Source: Candidatus Mediterraneibacter avicola
Lineage (GTDB): Bacteria; Bacillota; Clostridia; Lachnospirales; Lachnospiraceae
Direction: 5' to 3'
DNA length: 64,000 nucleotides
NCBI GenBank assembly: GCA_019115385.1
Contig: DXDR01000083.1
Location: forward strand, 23,311-87,310
The position numbers and the translations under genes are program-made. Numbering within the stretch: the first letter of the stretch is position 1; the number at the start of each line of letters is the position of its first letter. Below, piece by piece: positions 9,163 to 20,965 of this stretch. The notes under the pieces were generated by a model. It was not told the origin of the DNA and made no database searches. It saw nothing but the letters and a program-made list of their open reading frames with translations.

Positions 9163-10195
9163 CCGACAGCTTTCCTTTTTTCATTTTTTTCTTTACTGTA
9201 CGGTTCAGAATATCTCCATACCCCGCCTGATCCAGATTTTTCTCATACTGTTCTATCTTTGCAGCCGATACGCCGTCTTCTGTATACGGGGTATAAATGC
9301 GGTCGCACTTTCTCAAAATGTCGTACAGACCGTTGATGCTGTCTCCAAGATCAAGGATAATGCTGTCATAAATACATTTTTTCTTTATCGTTTCCAGGAG
9401 CGCAATCCACTCTTCTCCTTTGACAGCGCGAAAATCAACTTCATTTTTCATAGGAAAAATGTAATCAAGTCCCTGCGTCTGATCAGTCATAATACTGATC
9501 CTGATCCCCTGGCTGGCTCCATCCTGTCTGACATAATAGAGAAGATCGCCCATATCATACCCACAGGCGTCAGAAAAATAATAATTTCCTCCCGAACACC
9601 CCTCTAAATTGAGATAAAGCGCCGGAGCTCTCACGGCAAGCTGTCTGCCGTATCTGAGAGCCAGCCTCGTCTTCCCGATCCGATGAACAGGGGAGTATAT
9701 GCCAATGATCCCATTTCCCACAGGCTCGTCTCTTATACGCGGTCTTTGTTTTTTTACGCAGGATTTGTTGGAAGGAAATATTTCCTCTATGATCTTCTCT
9801 GCGGACTGATAACGGAAAATGTAATTCATACCATCATTTTCCCGTCCTTTTCTTTTTTCGGAAATTATAAATATCCTGCCTGAACCGGCGCTTTTTATCT
9901 TCTCCTCCCCATATTCTTCAGCAATCAGAAGAATCTCTATTTCCGATGTCCCAGAAAATAGTTTCAGTTTTTCCAGATCATGAAAAATGTGAAACTGAAA
10001 TTTTCCCTGAAATCTATCCATCAAAATCTTTAACAGATTTTCAGAATACTCTTTCTGGACATCGCATAAGACAAAATGGCCGTGTATGTCTTCAGTTTTT
10101 CTTTTTTCCTCTGTCATTTTCTGAATTTTTGCTGCGATCAGTGCAGCACGAATAAAAACGATACCGGTTATCCCTTTCCGGTACTTTTGATTCAC
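9116..10195 (-). CDS. TadZ/CpaE-like P-loop protein
   Basis: GIIGIYSPVHRIGKTRLALRYGRQLA, YLNLEGCSGG, DSIILDLGDSINGLYDILRKCD; first gene of the tad operon. Confidence 0.7.
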   Translation of the reverse strand: MNQKYRKGITGIVFIRAALIAAKIQKMTEEKRKTEDIHGHFVLCDVQKEYSENLLKILMDRFQGKFQFHIFHDLEKLKLFSGTSEIEILLIAEEYGEEKIKSAGSGRIFIISEKRKGRENDGMNYIFRYQSAEKIIEEIFPSNKSCVKKQRPRIRDEPVGNGIIGIYSPVHRIGKTRLALRYGRQLAVRAPALYLNLEGCSGGNYYFSDACGYDMGDLLYYVRQDGASQGIRISIMTDQTQGLDYIFPMKNEVDFRAVKGEEWIALLETIKKKCIYDSIILDLGDSINGLYDILRKCDRIYTPYTEDGVSAAKIEQYEKNLDQAGYGDILNRTVKKKMKKGKLSDEKNGGINGADRISL

Positions 10196-10258
10196 CTGTT
10201 ATCCCGATCATAGACAGGTGATACAGCATCTGAATGCCTGCTGTGTAGAATGCATTAT

Positions 10259-10309
10259 AAAAGGCGGATTTCATTTTGTCCATAGCAAAAATGAAATCCG
10301 CCTCTTTTT
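10259..10309 (-). terminator. Intrinsic terminator (bidirectional hairpin) after the BofA-like gene
   Basis: AGGCGGATTTCATTTT / AAAATGAAATCCGCCT inverted repeat with flanking A/T runs. Confidence 0.75.
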
Positions 10310-10318
10310 GTAAAATAC

Positions 10319-10528
10319 TCACAAAATCTGGTACCACATAATCCCATAAAGAAGTCCAACTCCAGGAATGCCAAGACTTCCCGATGTCAAAAAGGATACT
10401 GCGTTCATACCCACATTAATTGAAGAATCAGATGGAAGCACATACTGGTTTATAAAAAAAATCAACGCCATTCCTACCACTGCCCTGACAAAAAATTTAA
10501 CTACAGCCGATAAAGCCTTATTTCCCAA
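10319..10528 (-). CDS. BofA-like (pro-sigmaK processing inhibitor family) small membrane protein
   Basis: VVGMALIFFINQYVLPSDSSINVGMNAVSFLTSGSLGIPGVGLLYGI resembles BofA. Confidence 0.75.
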   Translation of the reverse strand: MGNKALSAVVKFFVRAVVGMALIFFINQYVLPSDSSINVGMNAVSFLTSGSLGIPGVGLLYGIMWYQIL

Positions 10529-10721
10529 AGCTGTCTCCTCTTTTTTGGAATTCTAATATATATTATTCTTCCCGAAACATATTTATAACCTGTAAAAAGC
10601 CAATCGTCTTAATATGCAAGAATTCTTTCATATTTTTTCTTTCAATACATGTTTCGCTATTCTTTTTGCAGGATATATTTCATTAAATAAATTTTGTAAA
10701 TTTAATAATTTACTTGATAAA

Positions 10722-10767
10722 AAAGAAATGAAAAGAATTCATTTTATAGAAATCTTTTCATTTCTTT
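10722..10767 (-). terminator. Terminator downstream of gyrA
   Basis: AAAGAAATGAAAAG...CTTTTCATTTCTTT 14-bp inverted repeat just past the gyrA stop. Confidence 0.6.
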
Positions 10768-10781
10768 AGTTAATATTATTA

Positions 10782-13271
10782 TTACTTTTCTTCTTCAGAA
10801 ATTTCTACTTTTTCCCCATCAATTTCTGCAGAAGCTTTCCTTACTTTCGCAACACTTGCAACTTTTTCATTTTCAGGTAAATTAATAAGTTTTACACCTG
10901 AAGTAATTCGTCCGTATACAGATATATCTGAGCACTTCATGCGAATAACAATACCTTCGGTGTTGATAATCATGATCTCACTGTCTTCATCTACAGCTTT
11001 CATACCTACCACATTTCCGGTTTTCTCTGTTATCTTATAGCATTTCACGCCTTTTCCGCCACGGTTCTGTCTGGTAAATTCATCCATGTCAGTGCGTTTA
11101 CCCATTCCTTTTTCCGACACGATAAGCATATCCTTGCCCTGACTGCTGATCTGCATTCCTACGATCACATCATTGTCGCTCAGGTTCATACCGCGAACAC
11201 CCATGGATACTCTGCCGGTTGAACGAACATCCTGTTCACTGAATCGGATACACTGACCATATTTTGTGACGAGCAGAACATCCTGTTCATTATCTGTGAC
11301 TTTTACTTCGATCAGCAGATCATCCTCTCTGAGAACAATGGCTGCAAGGCCGGTCTTTCTCACATTCATGTATTCTTTGATCGGAGTCTTTTTCACAAGA
11401 CCTTTCTGAGTTGCCATGAATAGAAATTTTCCGTCCTCATATTCATAAATAGGAATCGTAGCTGTAATCTTTTCATCCGGCATCAACTGAAGGAGATTAA
11501 TGACAGCAGTTCCTCGGGCCGTACGCCCCGCCTCAGGAATTTCGTATGCTTTCAGGCGGTAAACCCTTCCCTTATTTGTAAAGAACATAATATAGTGATG
11601 GCTGGTCGTAATGAACAGTTCACGGATAAAGTCATCTTCCAGAGTCTGCATGCCTTTGATACCCTTGCCTCCTCTGTTCTGGCTCTTGAACGTGTCCATG
11701 CTCATCCTCTTGATATATCCCATATTTGTGACCGTGATCACTACATTTTCTCTCGGGATCAAATCCTCCATAGAGATATCAAACTCATCATAACCGATAC
11801 GTGTTCTTCTGTCATCTCCGTATTTTTCTGAAATAACAAGAATCTCTTTGCGGATAACACCGAGAAGGAGCTTTCTGTCTGCCAGGATTGCCCTGTACTC
11901 CTCGATTTTTTTCTCCAGTTCGGCATATTCTGCTTCCAGTTTTTCTCTTTCCAGACCTGTCAGAGCTCTCAGACGCATATCTACAATGGCCTGGGACTGT
12001 ACGTCAGACAGATCGAAGCGCCTCATCAATTCTTCTTTTGCGATCTGAACGCTTCTGGATCCGCGGATGATCTTTATTACTTCGTCAATATTATCCAGCG
12101 CGATGAGCAGACCTTCCAGGATATGAGCCCTCTCCTCCGCCTTATTGAGATCATATTTTGTCCTTCGGGTAACCACGTCTTCCTGATGCTGAAGGTAATA
12201 TTTCAGCATATCCAGAAGATTCATCACCTTTGGCTCGTTATTTACAAGAGCCAGCATGATGACTCCAAATGTGTCCTGAAGCTGGGTGTGCTTATAAAGC
12301 TGATTCAGGATCACGTTAGGATTTACATCCCGGCGCAGTTCAATACAAATGCGCATTCCCTCACGGCTGGACTGGTCGCTGAGATCTGTGATACCATCAA
12401 TTTTCTTATCTCTTACAAGCTCTGCGATTTTTTCGATCAACCTCGCTTTATTTACCATAAACGGCAGCTCTGTCACAATGATCCGGTTTTTCCCATTCTG
12501 CATCGGTTCGATATTTGTGACCGCGCGTACCCTTATCTTTCCTCTTCCGGTGCGGTACGCCTCTTCAATCCCGCGTGTGCCCAGAATCTCAGCGCCAGTT
12601 GGAAAATCAGGACCTTTAACGATTTGGAGGATATCCTCCATAGTCGTTTCGCCATTCTCGTCGATCTGATCGTCAATAATCTTAACTACCGCGCCGATCA
12701 CTTCTCTTAAGTTGTGAGGCGGGATATTTGTAGCCATTCCCACCGCAATGCCGGATGTTCCGTTTACAAGAAGATTTGGAAATCTGGACGGCAGGACAGT
12801 AGGCTCTTTCTCTGTCTCATCGAAGTTCGGGGCAAAGTCCACAGTATTTTTATTAATATCCGCAGTCATCTCCATGGAAATCTTACTGAGGCGGGCCTCC
12901 GTATAACGCATGGCCGCAGCCCCGTCTCCATCCACAGAACCGAAGTTTCCATGTCCGTCTACCAGAGGATATCTGGTAGACCATTCCTGAGCCAGATTTA
13001 CCAGCGCTCCATAAATGGAACTGTCTCCATGGGGGTGATATTTACCCATTGTATCTCCGACGATACGGGCACATTTACGGTGCGGCTTATCCGGGCCGTT
13101 ATTAAGCTCGATCATGGAGTAAAGTATTCTCCTCTGCACCGGTTTCAATCCATCCCGCACATCAGGAAGAGCACGGGAGGCGATGACACTCATGGCATAA
13201 TTAATATAGGACGTTTCCATCGTCTTCTTCAGATCGACCTCATGGACTTTATCAAAAATATTATCTTCCAT
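10782..13271 (-). CDS. gyrA: DNA gyrase subunit A
   Basis: [56 protein letters not shown] (GyrA-box type). Confidence 0.98.
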   Translation of the reverse strand: MEDNIFDKVHEVDLKKTMETSYINYAMSVIASRALPDVRDGLKPVQRRILYSMIELNNGPDKPHRKCARIVGDTMGKYHPHGDSSIYGALVNLAQEWSTRYPLVDGHGNFGSVDGDGAAAMRYTEARLSKISMEMTADINKNTVDFAPNFDETEKEPTVLPSRFPNLLVNGTSGIAVGMATNIPPHNLREVIGAVVKIIDDQIDENGETTMEDILQIVKGPDFPTGAEILGTRGIEEAYRTGRGKIRVRAVTNIEPMQNGKNRIIVTELPFMVNKARLIEKIAELVRDKKIDGITDLSDQSSREGMRICIELRRDVNPNVILNQLYKHTQLQDTFGVIMLALVNNEPKVMNLLDMLKYYLQHQEDVVTRRTKYDLNKAEERAHILEGLLIALDNIDEVIKIIRGSRSVQIAKEELMRRFDLSDVQSQAIVDMRLRALTGLEREKLEAEYAELEKKIEEYRAILADRKLLLGVIRKEILVISEKYGDDRRTRIGYDEFDISMEDLIPRENVVITVTNMGYIKRMSMDTFKSQNRGGKGIKGMQTLEDDFIRELFITTSHHYIMFFTNKGRVYRLKAYEIPEAGRTARGTAVINLLQLMPDEKITATIPIYEYEDGKFLFMATQKGLVKKTPIKEYMNVRKTGLAAIVLREDDLLIEVKVTDNEQDVLLVTKYGQCIRFSEQDVRSTGRVSMGVRGMNLSDNDVIVGMQISSQGKDMLIVSEKGMGKRTDMDEFTRQNRGGKGVKCYKITEKTGNVVGMKAVDEDSEIMIINTEGIVIRMKCSDISVYGRITSGVKLINLPENEKVASVAKVRKASAEIDGEKVEISEEEK

Positions 13272-13290
13272 CGTTTATCTCCTTTAAATC

Positions 13291-13404
13291 TTTTTTTCTC
13301 TGATACGCCTGCTTCCGCTCCCGGCGGCCTCAGTTCAAAAACCTTCGGTTTTTTCTCTGATACGCCTGCTTCCGCTCCCGGCTCTCCCAGTTCAAAACCT
13401 TCGG
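13291..13404. repeat. Two tandem ~57-bp direct repeats in the gyrB-gyrA spacer
   Basis: TTTTTTCTCTGATACGCCTGCTTCCGCTCCCGGC...CAGTTCAAAA(A)CCTTCGG occurs twice with a 57-bp offset. Confidence 0.85.
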
Positions 13405-13488
13405 TTTTTGAACTGGAGTTGGCATTTCCAATGCCAACCTCCATGGCCGCCGTGTGCCATGCAAACAAGCGAGCTTGTTTTCTGGCAC
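13387..13488. repeat. Cluster of three strong inverted repeats in the gyrB-gyrA spacer
   Basis: CCAGTTCAAAACC-TTC-GGTTTTTGAACTGG; GTTGGCATT-TCC-AATGCCAAC; GTGCCAtgcAAACAAGCgaGCTTGTTTtcTGGCAC. Confidence 0.85.
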
Positions 13489-13520
13489 TCATCGTCCACG
13501 GAGCCGGTCGCTGTAAATGG

Positions 13521-15461
<1,941 letters not shown>

Positions 15462-15469
15462 CTAACCTC

Positions 15470-16558
15470 CTAATTTGCTTTTGCTGCCTTTCCATTTTTT
15501 ATATGAAAAATTTTATTAATAGAAAATCTGTGATTTACAAATTCATCCAATCCTGTGCATGTAATTATGGTCTGTATATCGTGTATACTGTCCAGTAAAT
15601 AGTTTTGCCTGTGTTTGTCCAGTTCAGACAATACATCGTCAAGCAGCAGGATCGGTGTATCGTGTATCACCTGTTTTACCAGTTCAATCTCTGAAAGCTT
15701 CAAAGACAGCGCAGCAGTTCTCTGCTGTCCCTGGGAACCGAACTTTCTGATATCCAGTCCTTTATCTGTCACAAAACATACGTCGTCTCTGTGAGGACCC
15801 GCCGAAGTGCTCTTCATCCTGATATCTCTGTCCCTGTTTCTTGCCAGAGCCTTCTCCAGAGGTATATTTCCTGTGCTTTCTTCATATATGAGAGAGATCC
15901 TCTCTTTCCCACCAGTCAACTTATAATGTATATCAGAAATTATTTCATTAACTTGTTCTATAAATTCTTTTCTTCTCTCCAGAACCTTTGTCCCATATTC
16001 CACAAGCTGCATATCCCATATATCCAGAGTGTCCATAAGATTATCCTTGTCATATATTTCTTTTAACAGGGAATTTCTCTGATTAATGACCCGGTTATAG
16101 TTTGAAAGATTGTTAAGATATATCCTGTCAAGCTGAGACAGTTCCAGATCAATAAATCTCCGACGGCCCGCCGGTCCTTCTTTTATGATGTTGAGATCTT
16201 CAGGAGAAAAAAATACAAAATGGACAATGCCAAAAAGCTCGCTTGCCTTTCGTATCGGTATTTTATCAATCGCGATTCCCTTAGGGCTGTTCTTTTTCAG
16301 ATGCATATCGATCTGGAAACAGCTTCCCTTTTTTTCAACCACTGTCTCCAGATGCGACTCATCACACCCGAAACGTATAATATCCCGGTCCTTTGTGCCA
16401 CGATGAGACTTGGTCGTCCCGGACAGATAAAGAGCCTCGAGTATATTCGTTTTTCCCTGTGCATTGTCCCCGTACAGAATATTTGTCTTTGGATCAAAAT
16501 TCAAATCTAATAAATCATAATTTCTGTAATTTTTCAGCTTTAAAGATTTGATTATCAT
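15470..16558 (-). CDS. recF: DNA replication/repair protein RecF
   Basis: MIIKSLKLKNYRNYDLLDLNFDPKTNILYGDNAQGKTNILEALY; LSLKLSEIELV; LLLDDVLSELD. Confidence 0.97.
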   Translation of the reverse strand: MIIKSLKLKNYRNYDLLDLNFDPKTNILYGDNAQGKTNILEALYLSGTTKSHRGTKDRDIIRFGCDESHLETVVEKKGSCFQIDMHLKKNSPKGIAIDKIPIRKASELFGIVHFVFFSPEDLNIIKEGPAGRRRFIDLELSQLDRIYLNNLSNYNRVINQRNSLLKEIYDKDNLMDTLDIWDMQLVEYGTKVLERRKEFIEQVNEIISDIHYKLTGGKERISLIYEESTGNIPLEKALARNRDRDIRMKSTSAGPHRDDVCFVTDKGLDIRKFGSQGQQRTAALSLKLSEIELVKQVIHDTPILLLDDVLSELDKHRQNYLLDSIHDIQTIITCTGLDEFVNHRFSINKIFHIKNGKAAKAN

Positions 16559-16632
16559 TTCAATTATTTTACACTTTTCCCATTTTTTTGTAAAGCGGAC
16601 GTAAGGGATCCACCGTTCTCAAACGCAACAGT

Positions 16633-16872
16633 TCATACCTCCCCATTCGGAAGACCTCCGGACTGTATCGCAATCTCCTCCCCGCTTACCGAGACCATGT
16701 CTCCGGGATACAGCTTTCTCCCTCTTCTCGTCTCCTCCAGGCCGTTGACGCTTACTTCTCCCGCCTGGATCATATCTTTTGCTTCAACTCCGCTTCCGGC
16801 AACTCCCGCCGCTTTCAGAACCTGTCCAAGACGGATAAATTCATCTCCGTCTCTCAGTGTGAATTTCTGCAT
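16633..16872 (-). CDS. yaaA: S4-domain RNA-binding protein (YaaA-like)
   Basis: EFIRLGQVLKAAGVAGSGVEAKDMIQAGEVSVNGLEETRRGRKLYPGD, between recF and dnaN. Confidence 0.88.
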   Translation of the reverse strand: MQKFTLRDGDEFIRLGQVLKAAGVAGSGVEAKDMIQAGEVSVNGLEETRRGRKLYPGDMVSVSGEEIAIQSGGLPNGEV

Positions 16873-16886
16873 ATTATCCCTCTTTT

Positions 16887-17996
16887 CTATACCGCTGCAT
16901 TAAAATTGACAGGAAGGATCAGATAAATATAGCTCTGAACTTCATCCTTGATAAAGCAGGGCGCTTTTGCGTTCATAAAATACAGATCAACCTCTTCATC
17001 ATCAATAACTCTGAGGGCATCTATCAAAAATTTCGGATTGAATCCGATAAGAAGATCCCTTCCTTCCTTTGAGCAGAGGATCACTTCATCCATGGAGCCT
17101 GCCTGAGATTTGATCTTAAGTTCCATAGAATCATCCCGTATATCAATGATGATCGGCTTTTTATCTCCTTCTTTAATGAGCAGGGTCGCGCGGTCAATAC
17201 AGTCGAGGAGCTCTCTCTTATTAATCTTTACCTTTGTCTCATAATCGCTGGAAAGCATCTGGTCGATCTTAAAATACTCTCCCTCGATCAGCCTTGACAC
17301 AACAACTGTCCTGTCAAATTCAAAGACGATATGATTTCTTGTAAATGAAATATCAACGTCCGACTCAGCCTCTCCTCCGATAATCTTGCTGATCTCCTGA
17401 AGAGTTTTTCCCGGAACGATCACCTTTTTCGGAGAATATGAGTCTTTAAGCTCAATCTTTCGGATTGAAATTCTGTGTCCGTCCAGTGAGACGACTTTCA
17501 GGATATTGTCATCTATCTCAAAAAGTTCTCCGGTCATCATCTTATTTGTATCGCTGTCCGCGATAGAAAAAATCGTCTGCCTTATCACTTCCTTCAGGGT
17601 AAATTCAGACACGGTAATAAAATCATTTTTTTCAACAGCAGGAAGATAGGAGAAGTCCTCGCCTGACTGTGCCGCGATATTAAATTTTGCCTTTTCACAT
17701 GTAATGATAGCCTGGCTGTCATTTTCAGATTCAATTACAATCTCGCTGTCTGGAAGCTTTCTTACAATTTCCGAAAAGATTCTTGCATTGATCGCGAGGA
17801 TTCCTCTCTCTGAAATCTCTCCTTCAATGGATGTCTCTATGCCGAGTTCCATATCATTTGCAGTCAGCTTTATTACATCTGTAGAAGCGTCGATCAGAAT
17901 ACATTCAAGGATAGGCATTGTAGTTTTGGAAGGAACTGCTTTGGAAACAATGCTTACTCCTTTTGAAAGATTAGATTTTGTACATATAATTTTCAT
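16887..17996 (-). CDS. dnaN: DNA polymerase III beta sliding clamp
   Basis: MKIICTKSNLSKGVSIVSKAVPSKTTMPILECILI...; C-terminal YIYLILPVNF; next to dnaA. Confidence 0.97.
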   Translation of the reverse strand: MKIICTKSNLSKGVSIVSKAVPSKTTMPILECILIDASTDVIKLTANDMELGIETSIEGEISERGILAINARIFSEIVRKLPDSEIVIESENDSQAIITCEKAKFNIAAQSGEDFSYLPAVEKNDFITVSEFTLKEVIRQTIFSIADSDTNKMMTGELFEIDDNILKVVSLDGHRISIRKIELKDSYSPKKVIVPGKTLQEISKIIGGEAESDVDISFTRNHIVFEFDRTVVVSRLIEGEYFKIDQMLSSDYETKVKINKRELLDCIDRATLLIKEGDKKPIIIDIRDDSMELKIKSQAGSMDEVILCSKEGRDLLIGFNPKFLIDALRVIDDEEVDLYFMNAKAPCFIKDEVQSYIYLILPVNFNAAV

Positions 17997-18270
17997 TTGG
18001 TGATAACTCCTTTCACAGTGTGTAAAAATTTTACCCTCAGCTGCTTATATATATTTTTTTAATATAGATTCCGTATTCTTCTTATTAGGGGCTGTGAATA
18101 TGTTGAAAACACCTTCAAAGCCTTGTACCATAACGGTTTGTCCATATTGATAACTCTGTTGATGTGAACGGGAAACGCTGTGAGTCATGTGTGTAAAACT
18201 TATGGCATCATAAACAGTCATGATTTTTTATGGTAGTTTTAATCACTGTATCCATGGATTATTTACATAC

Positions 18271-18279
18271 TTATCCACG
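18271..18279 (+). promoter_or_regulatory. Near-consensus DnaA box in the dnaN-dnaA intergenic region
   Basis: TTATCCACG (one mismatch to TTATNCACA). Confidence 0.5.
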
Positions 18280-18309
18280 TTCTGTCAACAATAGCATAAC
18301 AGGAATGTC

Positions 18310-19683
18310 TTAAAGAGGATTGATTTTTTTCTTAATAATATTAACCGTATTATTAAGAGCCTCGTCTGTCTTAAGATCATTCTCTATTTTTTTAACTCCG
18401 TGGCTGATCGAAGCATGGTCCTTTCCACCGAGCAGAACCCCGATCGTCTTCAGAGCCGTATCGGTCATTGTCCGGCACAGATACATGACGATCTGTCTTG
18501 GAAGCACGATTTCTGCATTTCTCTTCTTTCCTTTAATATCAGCAACAGAAATATTGAAGTGCTCTGATACTACATCAATAATAAGTTCCGGCGTAATAAC
18601 CCGGTTATTATCAGGGGATATCATATCTTTCAGCGCCTCGGCGGCCAAAGGGATATCGATCGGTTTATTTTCCAGGTTTGACAGAGCAATCAGTTTGTTA
18701 AGCGATCCTTCCAGCTCACGGATATTGGACTTGATATTGTTTGCAATATACTGCATGACTTCATCCGGTATATGATAGCGCTCCAGTCCGTCCAGCTCTT
18801 CTTTTTTTCTCAGGATCGCCATCCTGGTCTCATAATCAGGTGAAGAAATATCTGCGATCAGTCCCCATTCGAACCTTGTCCGCAGTCTTGCCTCCAGAGT
18901 TTCGATATCTTTAGGAGGCTTATCACTGGATATAATGATCTGTTTTCCAGATACATGCAGGTGATTGAAAGTGTGGAAAAATTCTTCCTGGGTACTTTCT
19001 TTTCCTATAATGAACTGGATATCGTCTATCAGAAGAACATCATTGTTTCTGTATTTTTCACGGAATGTCGTCATTGCAAGCTCATTGCCGTTTTTTCCGA
19101 CTTTGAGAGCGTCGATCAGTTCATTTGTAAACGCCTCGCTGGTCACATACAACACCTTTTTAGAAGGATCGTTTTCCAAAATAAAATGTGCGATCGAGTG
19201 CATCAGGTGAGTTTTTCCAAGCCCTACACCTCCATAGATGAAAAGAGGATTGTATATCTCACCCGGAGATTCCGCGACAGCCAGCGAAGCTGCGTGCGCA
19301 AAGCTGTTATTGCCTCCAACTACGAAAGTATCAAACGTATACTTGGGGTTGAGATTTGCCTTTTCATAAATTGCATTTACCCGGCTTCTTTTTACAGTAT
19401 TTTCTCTTTTTTCCTGTATGGTAGTCTGGTTGTCTGTGACAAAAGCCACCTCATATTCAATACCTGTTACTTCTGCAATGCAGACCTTGAAGGGAAGCAG
19501 ATATTTTTCCTCGATATGTTCCAGACTTGCTCTCAGCTTTACAAGAATATAGACAGTATTATCCCTGATCTCATAGACAGTAAGAGGAGCAATCCATGTA
19601 TTATAAGAAATATTGGACGAGCAGTATTCAAGCTTCATCTTATTAAGTATCTGATCCCAGTTTTGTTCTACAATGTTCATCAA
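18310..19683 (-). CDS. dnaA: Chromosomal replication initiator DnaA
   Basis: NPLFIYGGVGLGKTHLMHSIAH; LLIDDIQFIIGKESTQEEFFHTFN; ILLGGKDHASISHGVKKIE. Confidence 0.98.
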   Translation of the reverse strand: MMNIVEQNWDQILNKMKLEYCSSNISYNTWIAPLTVYEIRDNTVYILVKLRASLEHIEEKYLLPFKVCIAEVTGIEYEVAFVTDNQTTIQEKRENTVKRSRVNAIYEKANLNPKYTFDTFVVGGNNSFAHAASLAVAESPGEIYNPLFIYGGVGLGKTHLMHSIAHFILENDPSKKVLYVTSEAFTNELIDALKVGKNGNELAMTTFREKYRNNDVLLIDDIQFIIGKESTQEEFFHTFNHLHVSGKQIIISSDKPPKDIETLEARLRTRFEWGLIADISSPDYETRMAILRKKEELDGLERYHIPDEVMQYIANNIKSNIRELEGSLNKLIALSNLENKPIDIPLAAEALKDMISPDNNRVITPELIIDVVSEHFNISVADIKGKKRNAEIVLPRQIVMYLCRTMTDTALKTIGVLLGGKDHASISHGVKKIENDLKTDEALNNTVNIIKKKINPL

Positions 19684-20099
19684 AAGTAACTCCTAATCAA
19701 TATAATAGAGAGATATTAAGGCAAAATCTCTCCATTACATTTTACATCAAAAAGGAGCCATAAGCAACGGAAAATCAATGTTTATAAAGTTATGAACATA
19801 CAGAATGCAGAGTTTATGAAGGTTAAATGAAAGAAAAATATTGTTATCAACATGTTATTTCATAGTTATCAGTGAGTTATCCACAAGTTATCCACATTTG
19901 TTGATAACTTGTGGATAAGTGTAAACAATAAAGATAAGTCGGTTACTAAGAAAGAAAAACGGGTTTTTGCTTGACTTATCGGGGTTTTTTAACTATAATT
20001 AAGAGCAGTGTCTTTTGAAAGAAAAGATGCGGTAAAGAAAATGTTAAACATGTGAATACTTTATTATAAAGTATATCAGTTAAAGGGAGGTGTAAGGGT
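19684..20099. other. oriC: oriC region (dnaA-rpmH intergenic) with DnaA-box cluster
   Basis: TTATCCACA at 19877-19885 and 19888-19896 and its reverse TGTGGATAA at 19910-19918; AT-rich; leftward dnaA and rightward rpmH diverge here. Confidence 0.88.
19971..19999 (+). promoter_or_regulatory. Sigma-A-type promoter of rpmH operon
   Basis: TTGACT - 17 nt - TATAAT. Confidence 0.75.
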
Positions 20100-20234
20100 A
20101 TGAAGATGACATTTCAGCCGAAGAAGAGATCAAGATCCAAAGTACACGGCTTCAGAGCAAGAATGAGCACACCGGGCGGAAGAAAAGTTCTGGCTGCCAG
20201 GAGAGCAAAAGGAAGAAAACAGTTATCAGCTTAG
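20100..20234 (+). CDS. rpmH: 50S ribosomal protein L34 (44 aa, absent from the ORF track)
   Basis: [53 protein letters not shown] upstream. Confidence 0.98.
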   Translation: MKMTFQPKKRSRSKVHGFRARMSTPGGRKVLAARRAKGRKQLSA

Positions 20235-20258
20235 GCCGCAGATATGTGGCCTTTTCTT
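20234..20258 (+). terminator. Short terminator/attenuator hairpin after rpmH
   Basis: GGCCGCAgatatGTGGCC followed by TTTTCTTCT. Confidence 0.55.
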
Positions 20259-20385
20259 CTATACTTTTATCTATAAGATGCCAGGATTGTGGGAGCGCGC
20301 AGCACGGAACAATCTGCAGGCATCATAGTTGGGGCTTTTGACCCCAACATCATCTTTAATCAGTTATAACAGCAAAGAGGTCACG

Positions 20386-20724
20386 ATGAAGTATTCTGAA
20401 TCTTTAAAGAAAAATAAAGATTTCCAGATCGTTTATAAAAATGGGAAATCTCTGGCAAATCATTATCTTGTAATGTATCTGCTTCCAAATGAACTCAACA
20501 AAAACAGACTTGGGATTTCCGTAAGCAAAAAAGTGGGAAACAGCGTGGTAAGGCATCGTCTTACACGTCTGATAAGAGAGAGCTATCGAATGTCAGAAGA
20601 GCATTTCCGTCGTGGATTTGATATTATAGTGATTGCAAGAACAAGTGCAAAAGGAAAAAGTTACCATGAGATTGAACGTGCACTGCTCCACCTCGGAAAA
20701 CTTCATAAATGTTTTATAGATTAA
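20386..20724 (+). CDS. rnpA: Ribonuclease P protein component
   Basis: [32 protein letters not shown] at 20386 fits better than the track start. Confidence 0.95.
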   Translation: MKYSESLKKNKDFQIVYKNGKSLANHYLVMYLLPNELNKNRLGISVSKKVGNSVVRHRLTRLIRESYRMSEEHFRRGFDIIVIARTSAKGKSYHEIERALLHLGKLHKCFID

Positions 20725-20740
20725 AAAGGAAGTGGCGCGA

Positions 20741-20953
20741 ATGAAGCGGATTCTGATCGGGATGATAAAATTTTACAGGAAATATCTGTCCGGGCTGAAA
20801 CGGTACAGCACCTGTAAATATTATCCCACATGTTCACAGTACGGCATGGAGGCTATTGAAAAATATGGAGCGCTCAAGGGAGGGCTTCTGGCTGTGTGGA
20901 GGATCCTGCGCTGCAATCCATTTTCAAAAGGCGGATATGATCCAGTACCTTAA
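20741..20953 (+). CDS. yidD: Membrane protein insertion efficiency factor YidD
   Basis: [63 protein letters not shown]. Confidence 0.95.
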   Translation: MKRILIGMIKFYRKYLSGLKRYSTCKYYPTCSQYGMEAIEKYGALKGGLLAVWRILRCNPFSKGGYDPVP

Positions 20954-20965
20954 GGAGGATGAGTA

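Noticed and set aside
18955-19689. 244-aa plus-strand ORF opposite dnaA
   Set aside because: Antisense to dnaA with no recognisable domain or RBS context.
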